DNA of 64,000 bases, taken from the NCBI GenBank assembly GCA_024291935.2, contig CM044309.1, forward strand, positions 2,418,001 through 2,482,000. The letters are read 5' to 3'. This stretch comes from Okapia johnstoni. Its lineage: Eukaryota; Chordata; Mammalia; Artiodactyla; Giraffidae. The position numbers and the translations under genes were made by a program. The notes beneath the pieces were generated by a model that was given only the letters and a program-made list of their open reading frames with translations, did no database searches and was not told where the DNA came from. Every line of letters begins with the position of its first letter. Within the stretch, counting starts at the first letter, position 1. Of this stretch, positions 11,870 through 24,465 are shown piece by piece.

Positions 11870-12515
11870 TAAATCTGGTAGAAATTAAAAAAATATATAT
11901 ACCATTAGCATTCAAGGTTGGTGAGAATGTGTAAAGACATGTAATTTTATACACTCTGGTAGAGGCAAATTTTTATGTAGCCTTTTAGAATATAATTTGG
12001 CAGTGACTATTGCTTACATCTGTTAACTCAGCAGTTCTATCATGAATCCTCTTTCTACAGAAATACATACCTAGGTACACAATAACTATCTACAAAAATG
12101 CTCACTACAGGCTTGTGAATATTAATAAGTAACTGCAAATAATTTGATCACCAATATAAGGATTATTAATTCCATGTTATGGAATATTATACAGTGATTA
12201 AAGAGTAATACATGAACAGACAAGGAATGATCTCCATGGCATATTTTTAAATGAAAAGAAAGTTTTGGAACGATACATGCAATTTGAAAAATAATACAAA
12301 CACATAAATGGATACGAATATATTTTTGTACCTGTTTTTATTACACACACATATACAGATAGATGATAGATAAATATACATGTTGAAAGAAAAAAAAATC
12401 TGGAAAGATAAACACAGGTCTGAAAATGTTGATTATCCTTGGAAAAGGAAGGTTGTAAAATTGGTTAACAGGAGAAAAGAGATAGTGGTTCAGAAAAGGG
12501 TACAAATTTAAAAAC
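11870..12515 (+). mobile_element. old L1-type LINE, ORF2 end and 3' UTR
   Basis: The order of landmarks matches the end of an old mammalian L1: 'GGTGAGAATGTGTAAAG', 'AATTTGGCAGTGACTATTG', 'CTCAGCAGTTCTATC', 'TGTTATGGAATATTATACAG', 'TGATCTCCATGGCATATTT' and a UTR like 'ATCTGGAAAGATAAACACAG'. Divergence is high, and there is no usable reading frame. Confidence 0.6.
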
Positions 12516-12989
12516 AATTTTAAAAGAAACAAAAAGGAGAATGGGGCATTGACTCAGAAAAAAAATTGTTTAAATGTGAGACAGATAAAGACAAATACAT
12601 TGATTATTCCCTTGGAGGTCCTAACTCATTGGACAATTCTTGTGTTTAATGAGAGTGACATCTTCCTGATCTATTTTGGCAGAAGACGTATTTCTACTGA
12701 ATGGCAATGATGGCTCCCAGGCACAAGAAGACTCGCGCAGGTCAACGTCGCTGCCCCTCCTCACCGGTTAGTACTTAGAGAAACAGTTACTTCCCCTGCA
12801 CAGGCAGACACGTGGCTGAGCACCATTTTGAAAGGCACATTTCTAAACCTGAAGAAATTATAAAATTGGCATATACTAAATTAGATAAAGGATTTATTTT
12901 GTTTGCTTTAAATAAAATGACCAGGTGGAATAAATCTGCATCAGAAATAACAAGCTATAAATTTGCTACGGATTAGGAGTCTTGGACTC
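12516..12989. other. unassigned DNA
   Basis: I see no gene or nameable repeat. An AATAAA occurs within a T/A-rich segment near 12910, but no transcript structure leads to it. Confidence 0.4.
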
Positions 12990-13212
12990 TTTAATCAATT
13001 GAAATTGATGAGGCCGGAAGAGAGATTTACATAAGGCTTTATCAAGACTCATGCTGCAGCAAGAGAGAGACAAAGAGAGTGACAAATGCCCCTGCTAGCT
13101 CCCCAGATGCTCCTGAGACAAGGTGAAGAGGGGTGGTGTGGCGAGAGGGGAAATGAGCCAAGACGCCGCGTTGAGACTTGCTGACCCCACGTTTTGTAAA
13201 TGACGACTATGA
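12990..13212. other. GC-richer block, shared in part with 45.9 kb
   Basis: A purine-rich, CpG-containing block directly left of a BovB fragment. Its last 60 bases (AGCCAAGACGCC... to CCACGTTTTGTAAATGACG) resemble 45934-46008 (AGCCATGATGTC... to CCATGTTTTGTAAATCATG). It is probably part of a retroelement or LTR that I cannot name. Confidence 0.4.
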
Positions 13213-13491
13213 AGTCACTTCATGGCAAATAGATGCGTAAACAATGGAAACAGTGAGAGACTATTTTTGGGGGCTCCAAAATCACTACAGATGGTGACTG
13301 CAGCCATGAGATTAAAAGATGCTTGCTCCTTGGAAGAGAAGCTATGACCAACCTAGACAGTTTATTGAAAAACAGAGACATTACTTTGCTGACAAAGTCC
13401 ATATAGTGAAAGCTATGGATTTTCCAGTAGTCGTATATGGATGTAAGAGTTGGACTGTAAAGAAAGCTGAGTGCTGAAGAACTGATGCTTT
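13213..13491 (+). mobile_element. BovB LINE fragment, mid-RT, sense
   Basis: The piece covers the BovB region from the TCACTTCATGGCAAATAGATG codons through CTCCTTGGAAGAGAAGC and GTAAGAGTTGGACTGTAAAG to ACTGATGCTTTT. It stops exactly where an antisense BovB 5' piece begins. Several indels break the frame. Confidence 0.92.
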
Positions 13492-14470
13492 TTCTAAGGG
13501 ATTCTTGCCCGCAGTAGTAAATGTTATGGTTATCTGAATTAAATTTGACCATTCTGGTTCATTTTAGTTCACTGATTCCTAAATTTTCAGTGTTCACTCT
13601 TGCCATCTCCTGTTTGATCACTTCCCATTTGCCTTGATTCATGGACCTAACATTCCAGGCTCCTGTGCAGTATTGCTCTTTACTGCATCGGACCTTGCTT
13701 CCTCACCAGTCACATCCACAGCTGGGTGTTGTTTCTGCTTTCACTCAGCCTCTTCATTCCTTCTGGAGCTATTTCTCCACTCTTCTCCAAGAGCATGTTG
13801 GGTACCCACCAATCTGGGGAGTTCATCTTTCAGTGTCCTATCTTTTTGCCTTTTCATACTGTTCATGGGATTCTCTAGGCAAGAATACTGAAATGGTTCG
13901 CCATTCCCTTCTCCAGTGGACCACATTTTGTCAGACCTCTCCACCATGACCCGTCCGTCTTGGGTGACCCTACATGGATTGCTTCATAGTTTCACTGGGT
14001 TAGACAAGGCTGTGGTCCACGTGATCAGTTTGGTTAGTTTTCTGTGATTGTGGTGTCCATTCTGCCTGTCCTCTGATGGATGAGGATAAGAAGCTTGTGG
14101 AAGCTTCCTGTTGGGAGGGACTGGCTGTAGAGAAAACTAGGTTTTGCTCTGGTGGGCAAGGCCATGCTCAGTAAATCTTAAATCCAATTTTCTGCTGATG
14201 GGTGGGGCTGTGTTCCCTCCCTGTGGTATGGCTCCCTTTCATAGGACTTACGCCAGCATGCCCTGGCTCCCAGGACCTTTGCAGCCAGTGCCCCTGAGCC
14301 TGAGGCAGGCCACTGTTGACCCACGCCTCCACTGGGAGCTCCCAGATGCTCACAGCAAGTCTGGGTCAGTCTCCTGTGGGGTCACTGCTCCTTTCTCCTG
14401 GGTCCTGGTGCACACAAGGTTTTGCTGTGCCCTCCATGAGTCTGTTTCCCCAGTCGTGTGAAAGTTCTGT
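13492..14470 (-). mobile_element. BovB LINE 5' UTR and start of ORF, antisense
   Basis: Read on the minus strand, the right part is GC-rich BovB 5' UTR. It is followed by the N-terminal coding region: MVERSDKMWSTGEGNGEPFQ, a YSCLENPMNSMKRQ stretch, then FNSDNHNIYYCGQESLRK at 13550-13493, just upstream of the endonuclease catalytic part. It joins head-to-head with the sense mid-RT piece at 13492. UTR-like homology may continue weakly to about 14690. Frames of 60-112 codons on both strands in 14144-14704 fall in this GC-rich UTR and are not genes. Confidence 0.8.
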
Positions 14471-16315
14471 AATCAAGTCCCACTGGCCTTCAAAATCAAA
14501 TTTGTCTGTCATAGTTTCTCTGTATTTTGTTGCTTGAGGAGACATTTGTCTGGTTGCAAGCCCTGCAGCAAAGGGTCCTAGGTCCCAACTGTCTTTGTTT
14601 CCTGTCAAAACACCAGCTCCAAATACAAAAACACCAGCTCCAAACACAGAACTGCTGCTTCTCACATCCTTTTCCTGACATTTCCAAATGCAGCTACAGG
14701 TCAATAGTGATTATTCTAAAAATAGTGGGGCTGATACAGAGAGCCCAAATATTTTATCAAGAACCCACTAGGAATCTTTGATTTCACATGTGGCATATGT
14801 ATTCTGTCTCTGGACTGAGAGATATCTTATGCAAATTCCTGCTGGTTGGGATGGTTGCTTTTGGCAGAACTCTAAATGAGAAGAAACAGCTTCCAAGGTC
14901 TGAAGGAGATGGATGAGGTCAAATATTGAAACCAAACCTTGACCCTTATGACAATGTAGAAATTAGAAAGGAAGTCCTTACTGTTGTGATTTACTTGATA
15001 GTTGCTGAAAGAATTCTGTATTTAACTCCACCTCTTAACCACATTAGCTGACAAGAGTCCCTTGCCTTTCATGCTAAAAGAAAAAAAAAATCACAAACCA
15101 CATTGCTTTAAAAGATCAGACATAGCAAAGAATACATAGTCTCCAAAGAACACTGTCAGTGATGTGAACATTAGTATACCTACAACAATATTTTTAAAGC
15201 TACAGAATTAAAAACGATTTATTCAGTCCAAGACTCCTCAGTCATATTGATTGCAAAGTAACTCTTTTTTCAAGACTGATTCCTCAACAAACACCAGTGC
15301 TGCTGCAGGATAGTATTCTCCAGCCAATTATTCTGATAACTTTTAACCGTGCATCTCCCAGCATCACCATCTGTTATAACTTGTCACTAGCGTCCTTTTT
15401 AGGTAGCAACCATCATTTAACCCTATTTTTGCTTCTCTGGATTTGAATGTGCTGAGAGAAACCATAATAATCTACACTTTAACCCTTCATTCAGGAAAAT
15501 AAACACCACTTGGAATGCATTTCCCACTCCAATCTTTTCCACCCACAGAAAGTTTTCTTTTTAATGCACTTTTCATTTGGATGTCCTTTATCCTAGACAT
15601 TAAAATCAACATTTCAAACTTAGATACAAATCTCTCAAGGAAAAGTTTTTTTAGGGCTCTCCAAGTTCTTTAGAATGAGTAACTGCTAAATTTCCTTAGT
15701 TATACTCCTGTATGGATAACAGAATGTCATTTGTGATCATCCGCTTTGAAGATTCAGACAAGCACACATATTCTCTATTTACTGGTGCTGCTGAACAACA
15801 ACTTTGATCTTTACAGTATTTTAAAGTTAATTCAAAAAATGTTTTTTTAATATCATCTTCATAGGTATATACCCTTTTCAAATAGAGTTCAACTTTGTTG
15901 TATATTCTCAGAAATTAATATAATTTATTATCCATTTATAACATATAGCCCAGGTTGGGGTTTTTACCTAGTATTTGTTCCCTAATGGTTGTGAGAAAAT
16001 GAATATAAACAAAAGCCATAGTATTAAAATAGGATAATATAATAAGGATAAGTTTTGAATATATTTATTGGTCTTACTACTTCAAAAACCTTAAAATTAC
16101 CACCCAGTAGTTTTCTCTGTTAGTTGGTAGAAAATATTCCCAGTTTTCTTTGTGTATGTCCTTTTCATCTCAAAAATTCCAATTGCCTAATGTCTGCATA
16201 TTTTAATTTGAAACTGTTTAATGGAATTTCTACCCCTCAAATTAATAAATTAATATTTGATTATTATAGAAGAGCTGAAATGTATTGGTACTCTGTTGTT
16301 ACATGTATATTAATT
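14471..16315. other. unassigned AT-rich DNA, 1.8 kb
   Basis: The first 200 bases may still be BovB 5' UTR; a short 'ACACCAGCTCCAAA' motif occurs twice at about 14609-14650. Beyond that I recognise neither genes nor repeats. Confidence 0.4.
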
Positions 16316-16328
16316 TATTATGAAGTGT

Positions 16329-16542
16329 GCTTGTTCTTTTAACTGCTAAGTCGTGTCCAGCTCTTGCGACCTCATGGACTGTAACCTGCCAGGCTCCTCT
16401 GTCCATGGGATTCTCGAGGCAAGAATACTGGAGTGGGTTGCCATTCCCTTCTCCAGGGGATCTGCCGGACCCAGGAATCGAACCAAGATCTCTTGCACTG
16501 CAGGCAGATGCTTTACCAACTGAGCTATGAGGGAAACCTTTC
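16329..16542 (-). mobile_element. Bov-tA SINE with 13-bp target duplication
   Basis: A near-complete antisense copy. The head at the right end carries TAGCTCAGTTGGTAAAGCAT (A box), and the B box region reads GGTTCGATTCC on the minus strand. It is flanked by a perfect direct repeat TATTATGAAGTGT at 16316-16328 and 16543-16555. This fixes the insertion point and shows a LINE-mediated event. Confidence 0.95.
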
Positions 16543-16555
16543 TATTATGAAGTGT

Positions 16556-17406
16556 ACATGTCATATAATATTTATTCTTGTATAGATATTGCCTTTTTAA
16601 TTTTGAGGGAGGTATTTACTTTCTTGGTATAACCTTATTTTGACATATTCTCAGTTGCACACCCCATTTGTGGGAAATAAACTGGGACAGATTTTTTTTC
16701 CACTTAAGTTGTTTCTTTTGGCTCCTTAGCTGTTCTTAAGCTTCTTTGAGTTTTCTACCATCAATAATCTTAACATGCTGACACAGGAAGCTATCAAGAG
16801 GCATTTTTATCTATCCTTATATGATTTCATTTATTATGTTCTGTGATATAGCTGCAGTAATACGCCTGTGCATCATCTCAACTTTGTGCTGAATTAAAAA
16901 AAAAAAAACAGAGATTCAAAACCCGTTGAAATACTTCTATATTCCATCCCATTACCTAGTGAAGACATTAAGTGTGAAGGTTCTACATTGCTTAAGTTAT
17001 TGATGGGCCATGATACACAGACGGAACAGAATACAATTTCACTCTAATAAGATCTTCATGAAAAATGTGCCGATTTCTTTCAGCACATGTAAGTTATACT
17101 GCAGAAACCGAATTTTAATAAATATTTAAGAAGAAATTTCAAGACTCATACAAATAGATTTTAATGACATTCTAAAGCTAGATTTTATAATTTTGAATTT
17201 TCATCTTATAAGTACTCATTATATTTTTAAAATACATACAAGAATATGTACCTATGATCATCAGCTGTAAGTATTGAAAGGTGGTAGGTACACCCGAACT
17301 ACAAAGAAAAAAATGTCAATATGTTTAAATCAATGGCTTATTTATTGAGTATTTTTTTAGTTGAGAACAGCTCAACATATACCTCCTGATTATATAAATT
17401 TCACTG
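16556..17406. other. unassigned AT-rich DNA
   Basis: I see no gene or repeat that I can name in this stretch. Confidence 0.45.
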
Positions 17407-17790
17407 TTGAGTGCTGAAGAATTGAGGCTTTCGAATTGTGGTGTTGGAGAAGAGTCTTGAGAGTCCCTTGGACTGCAAGGAGATCCAACCAGTCCATCCT
17501 TAAAGAAATAAGCCCTGAATATTCATTGGAAGGACTGATGTTGAACCTGAAGTTCCAGTACTTCAGCTATCTGATACGAAGAGCTGACTCATTGGAAAAG
17601 ACCCTGATGCTGGCAAGATTGAAGGCGGGAGGAGAAGGGGACGACAGAGGATGAGATGGTTGGATGGTATCACTGACTCAATGGATATGAGTTTGAGCAA
17701 ACTCTGGGAGATAGTGAAGGACAGAGGAGCCTGGCGTGCTGCAGTCCATGGGGTCACAAAGAGTCAGACACAACTTAGTGACTGAACAAC
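17407..17790 (+). mobile_element. BovB LINE 3' terminal piece
   Basis: Starts in the codons for AExRRIxAF (GAGTGCTGAAGAATTGAGG) and runs through [20 protein letters not shown] to the tail GACTGAACAACAA. The frame 17436-17654 (72 codons) is the surviving C-terminal segment; a small deletion near 17610 shifts it. This is the short tail-only size class also seen at 42.8 and 62.7 kb. Confidence 0.93.
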
Positions 17791-18454
17791 AATATTCTCC
17801 TCTTTGATTCATAGTTGTGCAATTTGAAATAAGATTCAACAATTCCAAGAGAAGTTCCGAGATGAAAATGTGGTATTAGGCAGAGGACGCTGAAAAGGTC
17901 CAGAATTATTTTTCAGCATAACAAAACAATAAGTTATTATTATATATTGCATATCATTAAAATTACATATTTACCTGACCCTCAATAAGCTTATTCCTTG
18001 GTAGGAAAAACATAGTACACATATGCACATTATTTTACTAATTGTTTTATTAGTAAAAATTGTTCTATTCTTACTAAAACAATAAAAATTGTAAATATAT
18101 TTATTTATTCATAGTAATAAAAGAGAAAACTGGACTACAAAATGTTGAAGGACTATCTCTCATCAAAAATCTGTTCATTTTGAGCACAAAGCATCACTGA
18201 ACATCTAAGTAAATAACAGTTATCAATTTAAGGGAATCAGCAAATGCATGCTCCATAATACATCGCTCTTGGAGAAAAAAAAAGAAAGGATAAACACAGG
18301 AATTCACTCATGGTAGAGCTACTCCTCTCCCGAAGGGGTACCGACCACCAGGGTAAAGGCAGAACCTGCAGAACACACACATATCTGAGCTGATTTTCAA
18401 ATGCATGCGTCTGGTTCTAGATCATAGGTTAACTTCCATGTGATGCTGCCTATC

Positions 18455-18560
18455 CAAGCTGTAGATTCTTCATTTGTTGCTGGAAATGAAATAATAGTTC
18501 CTACCTCTTCATGTTTAGAGTGAACATTCAGTAATATTCTCTCCCTTGCAGAGTGTTAAT
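18455..18560 (-). repeat. MIR-like fossil fragment
   Basis: 'TTCTTCATTTGTTGCTGGAA' followed by 'AATAATAGTTCCTACCTC' resembles the antisense core of MIR. The match is decayed, hence low confidence. Confidence 0.4.
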
Positions 18561-19914
18561 CACATTGAAATAAATGAATGTTAAACCAACTCTAATTTTA
18601 TTGTTAAAATAAGCATTACATTTTCGAGACACTTTATGCATATTCTTTGGTGCATGAGAGTAAGTGCCCATTATATGTAGGTTTCTTTCAAGCTGCTGAG
18701 CTGCAAAAAAGGCTTATTGCTCTCTGCTCCCCAGAATACCTACTGACACAGCATCTTAACTGTAGCCAAGTGCGTTTATATAGATTCCCACCACTAAACC
18801 TGCTTAGTTATTAAACTCTGTGACTTCTCTGCCCTCACTCATGCACACATAACATTCTAACGTGTGTTTTTATGCCTTTAGTAAATTACCTATTTTGTAA
18901 AATCCACTTATCCTTCTACACAGTAATTGAATCTGAACACTTTTCATAAATACATTTCCTTGCATTTTTAATCACCTGTAATCACTTTGAAAACTATATC
19001 ATATATTGTATTAATTCTTCCAGCATGTAGAACTGTGTCAGAAGCATAATAGGTGCCAAAATATTTTGCATAAGGGAAGAAATGTGTACCGGAAAAAAAT
19101 TGATCGGAGATGTTGGTTTGCAATAATATCATGTGGTATTATGTAAATTAGTTACTTAAAAATCATTTAAAAATGTAACATTTGAAAAATAACCAGACAT
19201 CAATTTTACATAGAACACGACATGAGGAGTCCTTTGTTATCTTGAATATATTTGGAATGAAATCAGTTCATTAACTTTATATCTTTTTGTACTTACTGGA
19301 AATGAACATTGTTTAAACTGCATATGTTGTAAACATATGGGCATTTAGAATATTATAAAATTATGAAAGAGATTAAGCCATCTGGTTCACTAATTCATGT
19401 GTTCATAAGACAAGTCAATCAATATCCATGGTTATCCATACTATAATAGATATCTATCTATAATGAACTACTTATGCAGCATTCTTCTCAAAATAAAATG
19501 TTCCAAAAGTCAAAAAGCATAACTTTCTTAGTAACAAAGATGCACTGGTCAAAATGAAACAAAACTACACTGTAATAATGTACTTACTCAAATCTGAGCC
19601 TATGAATAAAAAAAAATCAAAGCTATAAACTATGATAGATAATACCATCTTCTACACAGCATTAACATCCTATAAATATATCTGTCATGACAATGACTAT
19701 TTTGTTTATTACTGAAATATATGTTTCTCCTAATAAACCATGTTTTTAATTTTTTTTTAGTTTGCTTTTATAAAGACACTTATAATCTTTTTTTTAGCCA
19801 GAATTTAGCCCACTCGTTATGTCTTTTGTTTGAAAATAACAGATAAATGAGTGAATGGGTAAGAAATATATTTAAAACCAACACCTTTTATATCCGCGAG
19901 TGTATTTATGTTTT

Positions 19915-20025
19915 GTTATATTCATTCATTTTTCAGGTTCCACAAATAAGTGATAACATTGTATTTGTCTTTATGTGTAAATCAACTATATTTCAATGAT
20001 AACAAATAAAAAATAAAATCAAAGT
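19915..20025. mobile_element. short L1 fragments
   Basis: 'TTCAGGTTCCACAAATAAGT' and 'AACATTGTATTTGTCTTTAT' match antisense L1 3' region. The following 'TAAATCAACTATATTTCAAT' matches a sense L1 terminus with an A-rich tail. The pieces are too short for subfamily calls. Confidence 0.4.
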
Positions 20026-20286
20026 AACGTGGATTTTTGAGGTTCATCAAACTCACATAATTACAGTCAACTTCTGACAGAAACAACTCTCAAAAAAAAA
20101 AAAGACCCAAAATGTCAGCTATTTGTGACTCTGAAAATGAAAGCTCGCGGATTGCTTGTGGAAAGGGGAAACTTGAGTTAGGTGACTCGTACTAGGCCGA
20201 TTTCCTTCTTTTGTCAGTTTTTGCTCTTATGTTCTCTTCTGGCGTTGACCTGAGTGTGAGCCCCGCGCCAGGTAAAGACAGGCTTT

Positions 20287-20499
20287 GACATAAGGGACAG
20301 TCGCTCAGTCGTCTGGCTGTTTGCGACCCCGTGGACTGCTGCCCTCCCGGCTCCTCTGTCCATGGGTGCTCCAGGCAAGAATCCTGGAGCGGATTGCCAT
20401 TTCCTTCTCCAGGGGATCTTCCCCATTCAGGGATTGAGCCCAGGTCTTCTGCACTGCAGGCAGATCCATTACTGTCTGAGCCACCAGGAAGCCCCCTAG
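20287..20499 (-). mobile_element. Bov-tA SINE with 10-bp target duplication
   Basis: A near-complete antisense copy from CAGTCGCTCAGTCGTC to the head near CCACCAGGAAGCCCC. It is flanked by GACAGGCTTT at 20277-20286 and 20500-20509. It retains more CpG than neighbouring SINEs. Confidence 0.92.
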
Positions 20500-20639
20500 G
20501 ACAGGCTTTAAATGTACCTACAGCTGATCGAGTTCCTAGCCTCTGTGGGAAAACACAGACTGTTAGTGTCAGGTCACAGCAGGGATTCTTATTACTACTA
20601 TTATTATTTTAATTCATAGGCTATTTTTAGCAGGTTAAA

Positions 20640-21775
20640 AGTACAAAAAATTGAGTGGAAAGTACGGAGCTCCATTTACACTCCTCACTCGCCACCCCCT
20701 TCCTCCCATGGTCTCTTCTGATTATCATCCTGCATTTGTGGACTACTGTTTTTATATAATTGATGAGTCAATATCGATGCATTATTATTGGCTAGTAATA
20801 ATAAAAGTCACATTTCTGTTTATTGTCCATGTTGCACATTATATCGGTTTTGACACATTTTAATGACATATTTCAATATCATACAAAATAATTTCACTGT
20901 CTGAAATATGTCCTGTGTTCCATACACTCATCACTTTTTCCATCACCAACCCCAGTCCTTGAAACCACTGGCTATCTCTTCAAATCTCCATAAGTTTTCT
21001 CTTTTACAGAATATTATATATTTGCATTCATTCAATAAGTAGTCTTTTCAGACTGGCTTCTTTCACCTAACAATATGAGTCTTAAGTTCCTCCACATTTT
21101 ATTGTGACTTGGCAGCTCATGTCTTTTTATGGCTGAATTCCACAATGTAATATTCCTCGGTTTACACATTCATCTACCAAAGGGCACTCCATTTGCTTCC
21201 AAGTTTAGACAATTACAAATAATGCTTCTAAAAACATGGGCCGGGGGAGATTTTTGGGTGGATATGTTTTCAACTCGTGTAAATATCAAGTGTGATTGCT
21301 AGATACTATTATAAGAGCTTGTTTAGTTTTGCAAGGTACTGCAAAATTGTCTTCCAAAGTGACTAGAACATTTGCATTCCCTCCGGAAATGACTAGTATG
21401 TCTTTTTGTTTCACATCCTTGTCAGTTTTCGGCATTGTCAGTGTTCTGTATTTTAGACTTTCTAATAAGTGAATTGCGATATGTCATTATTGTTTTAAAC
21501 CACAGCCCTTGATGACATATAATGTTGGGCACATTTGCACATGCTTATTTTCCCTCTGTGTGTTTTATCTGGGTAAATGTCTATTCAGACCTTTTTTTTT
21601 TTTTTTTTTTTTTGCTGATTTTTATGCTATATTGTTTGCTCTCTTATTGCCAATCTTTAAGGATCTTTGACTATTTTTGGTGTCAGTCTTTTATTAGATA
21701 TACACTTTGCAAAGATCTTCTCCCACTCTTTTTATTCTCTTAAGAGTGTCTGCTTCAATTTTCATTATTTTTTCT
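20640..21775 (-). mobile_element. old L1 LINE, ORF2 end and 3' UTR, antisense
   Basis: The plus strand reads the familiar antisense L1 series: 'GACTGGCTTCTTTCACCTAA', 'TTTTTATGGCTGAATTCCAC', 'CTTCCAAAGTGACTAGAAC', 'GGTAAATGTCTATTCAGACC' and 'AAAGATCTTCTCCCACTC'. It is diverged throughout. It may belong to the same element as the antisense L1 at 25385-25870, pushed apart by a younger sense L1. Confidence 0.8.
21592..21613. repeat. poly-T tract
   Basis: An uninterrupted run of about 22 T within the antisense L1. Confidence 0.9.
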
Positions 21776-22348
21776 CTTGATTCTGTTTTCCTGACCTTTC
21801 CTGACCACAAAGGCAGACCCTAGTCATGCATTGCAGCCCGTTTTAATCATGAGAGAAACTCCAAGATTTAAGCTGGTAAACTGGAAAGGAGGCCCCCTAT
21901 GAGCAGGGTATTATGTGGTTATTCACAGAAAAGAAAAAACAGAAGACGTGACAGAACCAAAACAGCAGAGCAAGGCAGAGAAAATCAAACTACAAAAAAA
22001 CACCATTTCAGCAAATCACAGGTTAAACTACACGTGGCATATATCAGGGAAAACTCATAGCATCATAAAAGAGTCATTGAAATCATATCTCCCAGAGGAA
22101 ATCAAAATTATATTTTCAATCTAAATGGATTAATTGCATGCTAAAACAAACAAGCAAAAATATCATTTTTTTTCCAGATTTTAACAGAGCCCAGTATCTC
22201 AAAGCATAATATTAAATTTGTTCATGAAAAAATCCAAAGCATCACGTAAAGAAACGAGAGAAAAGGCGATAAGCGCGCCGACACTCCAGTGAGCCAGACA
22301 TGGGGGTTATCAGACAAATACTTGAAAGCAGCTCCTGTAACACTACTC

Positions 22349-22568
22349 GAGGTTTCCCAGGTGACGCTAGTGGTAAAGAACCTGTCTGCCAGCGCAGGAG
22401 ACTTAAGAAATGTGTGTTCAATCCCTGGGTTGTGAAGATCCCCTGGGGACGGCATGGCAACCCATTCCAGTATTCTTGCCTGGATAATCCCATGGATAGA
22501 GGAGTCTGATGGGCTACAGTCCATGAGGTTGCAAAAAGTTAGATACAACTGAACAACTTGCATACGCA
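22349..22568 (+). mobile_element. Bov-tA SINE with 11-bp target duplication
   Basis: A sense copy beginning GAGGTTTCCCAGGTGACGC, with a B-box-like GTTCAATCCCTGG and the tail TTAGATACAACTGAACAAC. It is flanked by TAACACTACTC at 22338-22348 and 22569-22579. The target is the old L1, so the SINE is younger. Confidence 0.95.
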
Positions 22569-24130
22569 TAACACTACTCAATGAGGTGAAAGTAAAGTCT
22601 CTCAAAATAAATAAAAAAATAGACATTTTCAGAAGAGAAGTAGAAATTATATGAAGAAAAGAACCAAATACAAGTTTGAAATTGAATTATATAATATTTA
22701 AAATAACACATTTACTCAGTGGGCTAAATAGTAGAATAAACGGGAAAAAAAAAATGGAAGTGAAAGTAAAAGAGTCCATTAAATAAAGGAAGGTAGATAA
22801 ATGGTAATTAGCCAAAAGAACAGAGACAAACAATTGAAAAATTAGCATGAAATTATGGGAAAATTTTAGAAGATCTAATATTTATTTACTTGAGGACCAG
22901 AAAGATAACATGAAAAGACAGCTAGGAAGGCAGTGGTGGAATAAATAATCATCAGAATTTGCATTTTTTGTGATATGAAGATTAAGATTCGGGAAACTCA
23001 GTAAACCCTAAATAAAGTCAACTCAAATATTCAATACATTCACAGATATGCCACAATAAAATTTCTGAAAAAACAAAATAAGCAAAAAATCTTGAAAGCA
23101 TCCAGAGGATAATGACAACTTACATAGAGTGAATACTATTTTGAATGAGTGCAGATTCCAGCGGCAATGGAACAGCGAATTTAAAGTGCTGACAAGTAAA
23201 ACTGTCAGTGAATAATTCTGTATAAAATGATAATATCACTTAGAAATGCAATTGAAATATATTATCAAACAAAAGAAAACTAAGGAAATTTTCCTCCAGA
23301 AGTATTCTTTCTTCAAACACACACAGACTCTACTTTTAAGACAAAAAAATAAAATCAGAGAGAAACTTGGAACTTTCAGCAAGACATAATATAGTAACCA
23401 TCTGTACAAATATAAAACACTGATTTTCTGAAGTCTAAAATAAGAACAACTATGTAAGCAAAACTGAAACAGATAAATACTCAATGTGTATAAATATAAT
23501 CACTATGACAATTACAGCGCAATTATTTTAAGCATTGATATTTTACTTATATTGGTAAAATATTAACTAAGAACCCAAAACACACAGAATTACCAGTTTA
23601 TGCCAACAGAAAAATTTCAATGATTAAAATATCCAAGTAATCCTAAAGTAGATAGGAAGGAGAAACCAGAATAAAAACCAAAGGGAACAAATAAGTTTAA
23701 AACAGGGAAATGGTAGACTCAAATCATATTATATCAATAAACTACAGGATGCATTAATTGCAATTGGTTGATTATAATAGTTAAATGTAACTTACCTACA
23801 CATACCAAATAAAAGAGAAAAATTAGCAAATTGCACTAAAAATATCAACTGTAGGCTATCTATAATAAACTACTTTATATATAAAGCTCTACATTAAAAT
23901 TCCAAACATGGAAGAAGATGCAAACACTGGTTAAAAGTAAGATGTATTGAGCATACTAGTATTATACAAATTTTCTTCAAAACCAGGAATGGTTTCAAGG
24001 ATAAAGAAGAATATTACAGGTTGATAAGGGCAAATTTATCAATGAGATATAAAAATTTTAAGCCATTTTCCCCTAACTACATAGCTTTACAATTTATCAA
24101 GAAGCAACTGATAGAAGTAAAAGAGAAATT

Positions 24131-24465
24131 GTTGTTGTTGTTAGTTGCTAAGTCATGTCTGACTCTTTTGGGACCCCATGGACTGTAGCTCACTCGATGG
24201 ACATGTGTTTGAGCAAGCTCCTGGAGCTGGTGATGGACAGGGAGGCCCTGGCTTCCATGGGGTCGCGAGGAATTGGATACATCTAAGCGACTAAGCTGAA
24301 CTGGACTGTAGCCTGCCAGGTTCCTCTGTGCAGGGGATTTCCCAGGCAAGAATACTGGAGTGGGTTGCCATTTCCTTCTCCAGAGGATATTTTAACCCTG
24401 AGATTGAACCCTTAACTCCTTCATTGGCAGGTGGATTATTTAGCACGGAGCCAGCAGGGACACCC
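24131..24465 (-). mobile_element. Bov-tA SINE split by a second insertion
   Basis: An antisense Bov-tA whose (GTT)n stretch at the left is the complement of its 3' tail. Its own target duplication is AAAAGAGAAATT at 24119-24130 and 24466-24477, inside the old L1. The element is interrupted at 24190-24301 by a BovB tail. Without that insert it is about 223 bases, the normal size. Confidence 0.95.
24190..24301 (+). mobile_element. BovB/Bov-A tail inserted inside a Bov-tA
   Basis: A 112-base sense BovB 3' end (CACTCGATGGACATGTG... to GCGACTAAGCTGAAC) lies within the antisense SINE. It is flanked by an 11-bp duplication TGGACTGTAGC at 24179-24189 and 24302-24312, which is SINE sequence. It is the third layer of a three-level nest. 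Confidence 0.95.

Larger units (their letters stand above)
17791..20276. other. unassigned AT-rich DNA with small fossil repeats
   Basis: No gene is recognised in 2.5 kb. Weak fossil repeats are listed separately at 18455 and 19915. Text near 19025-19070 (GAACTGTGTCAGAAGCATAA, then TAGGTGCCAAAATATTT) hints at a MIR or L2 3' end but is too short to call. Confidence 0.4.

Noticed and set aside
13213..14470. Classical LINE twin-priming inversion
   Set aside because: Twin priming gives the inverted 5' part first and the sense 3' part with the 3' end second. Here the sense piece is left, lacks the 3' end, and the 5' piece is to its right.
14144..14704. Cluster of GC-rich frames (73-112 codons) as an exon or CpG-island gene
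   Set aside because: They lie in or next to antisense BovB 5' UTR on both strands.
16346..16564. Recurring peptide family (LEKGMATHSSILA and similar) in about ten short frames on both strands
   Set aside because: It is the translation of Bov-tA copies. Similar peptides appear wherever the SINE lies, and the frames end at SINE boundaries.
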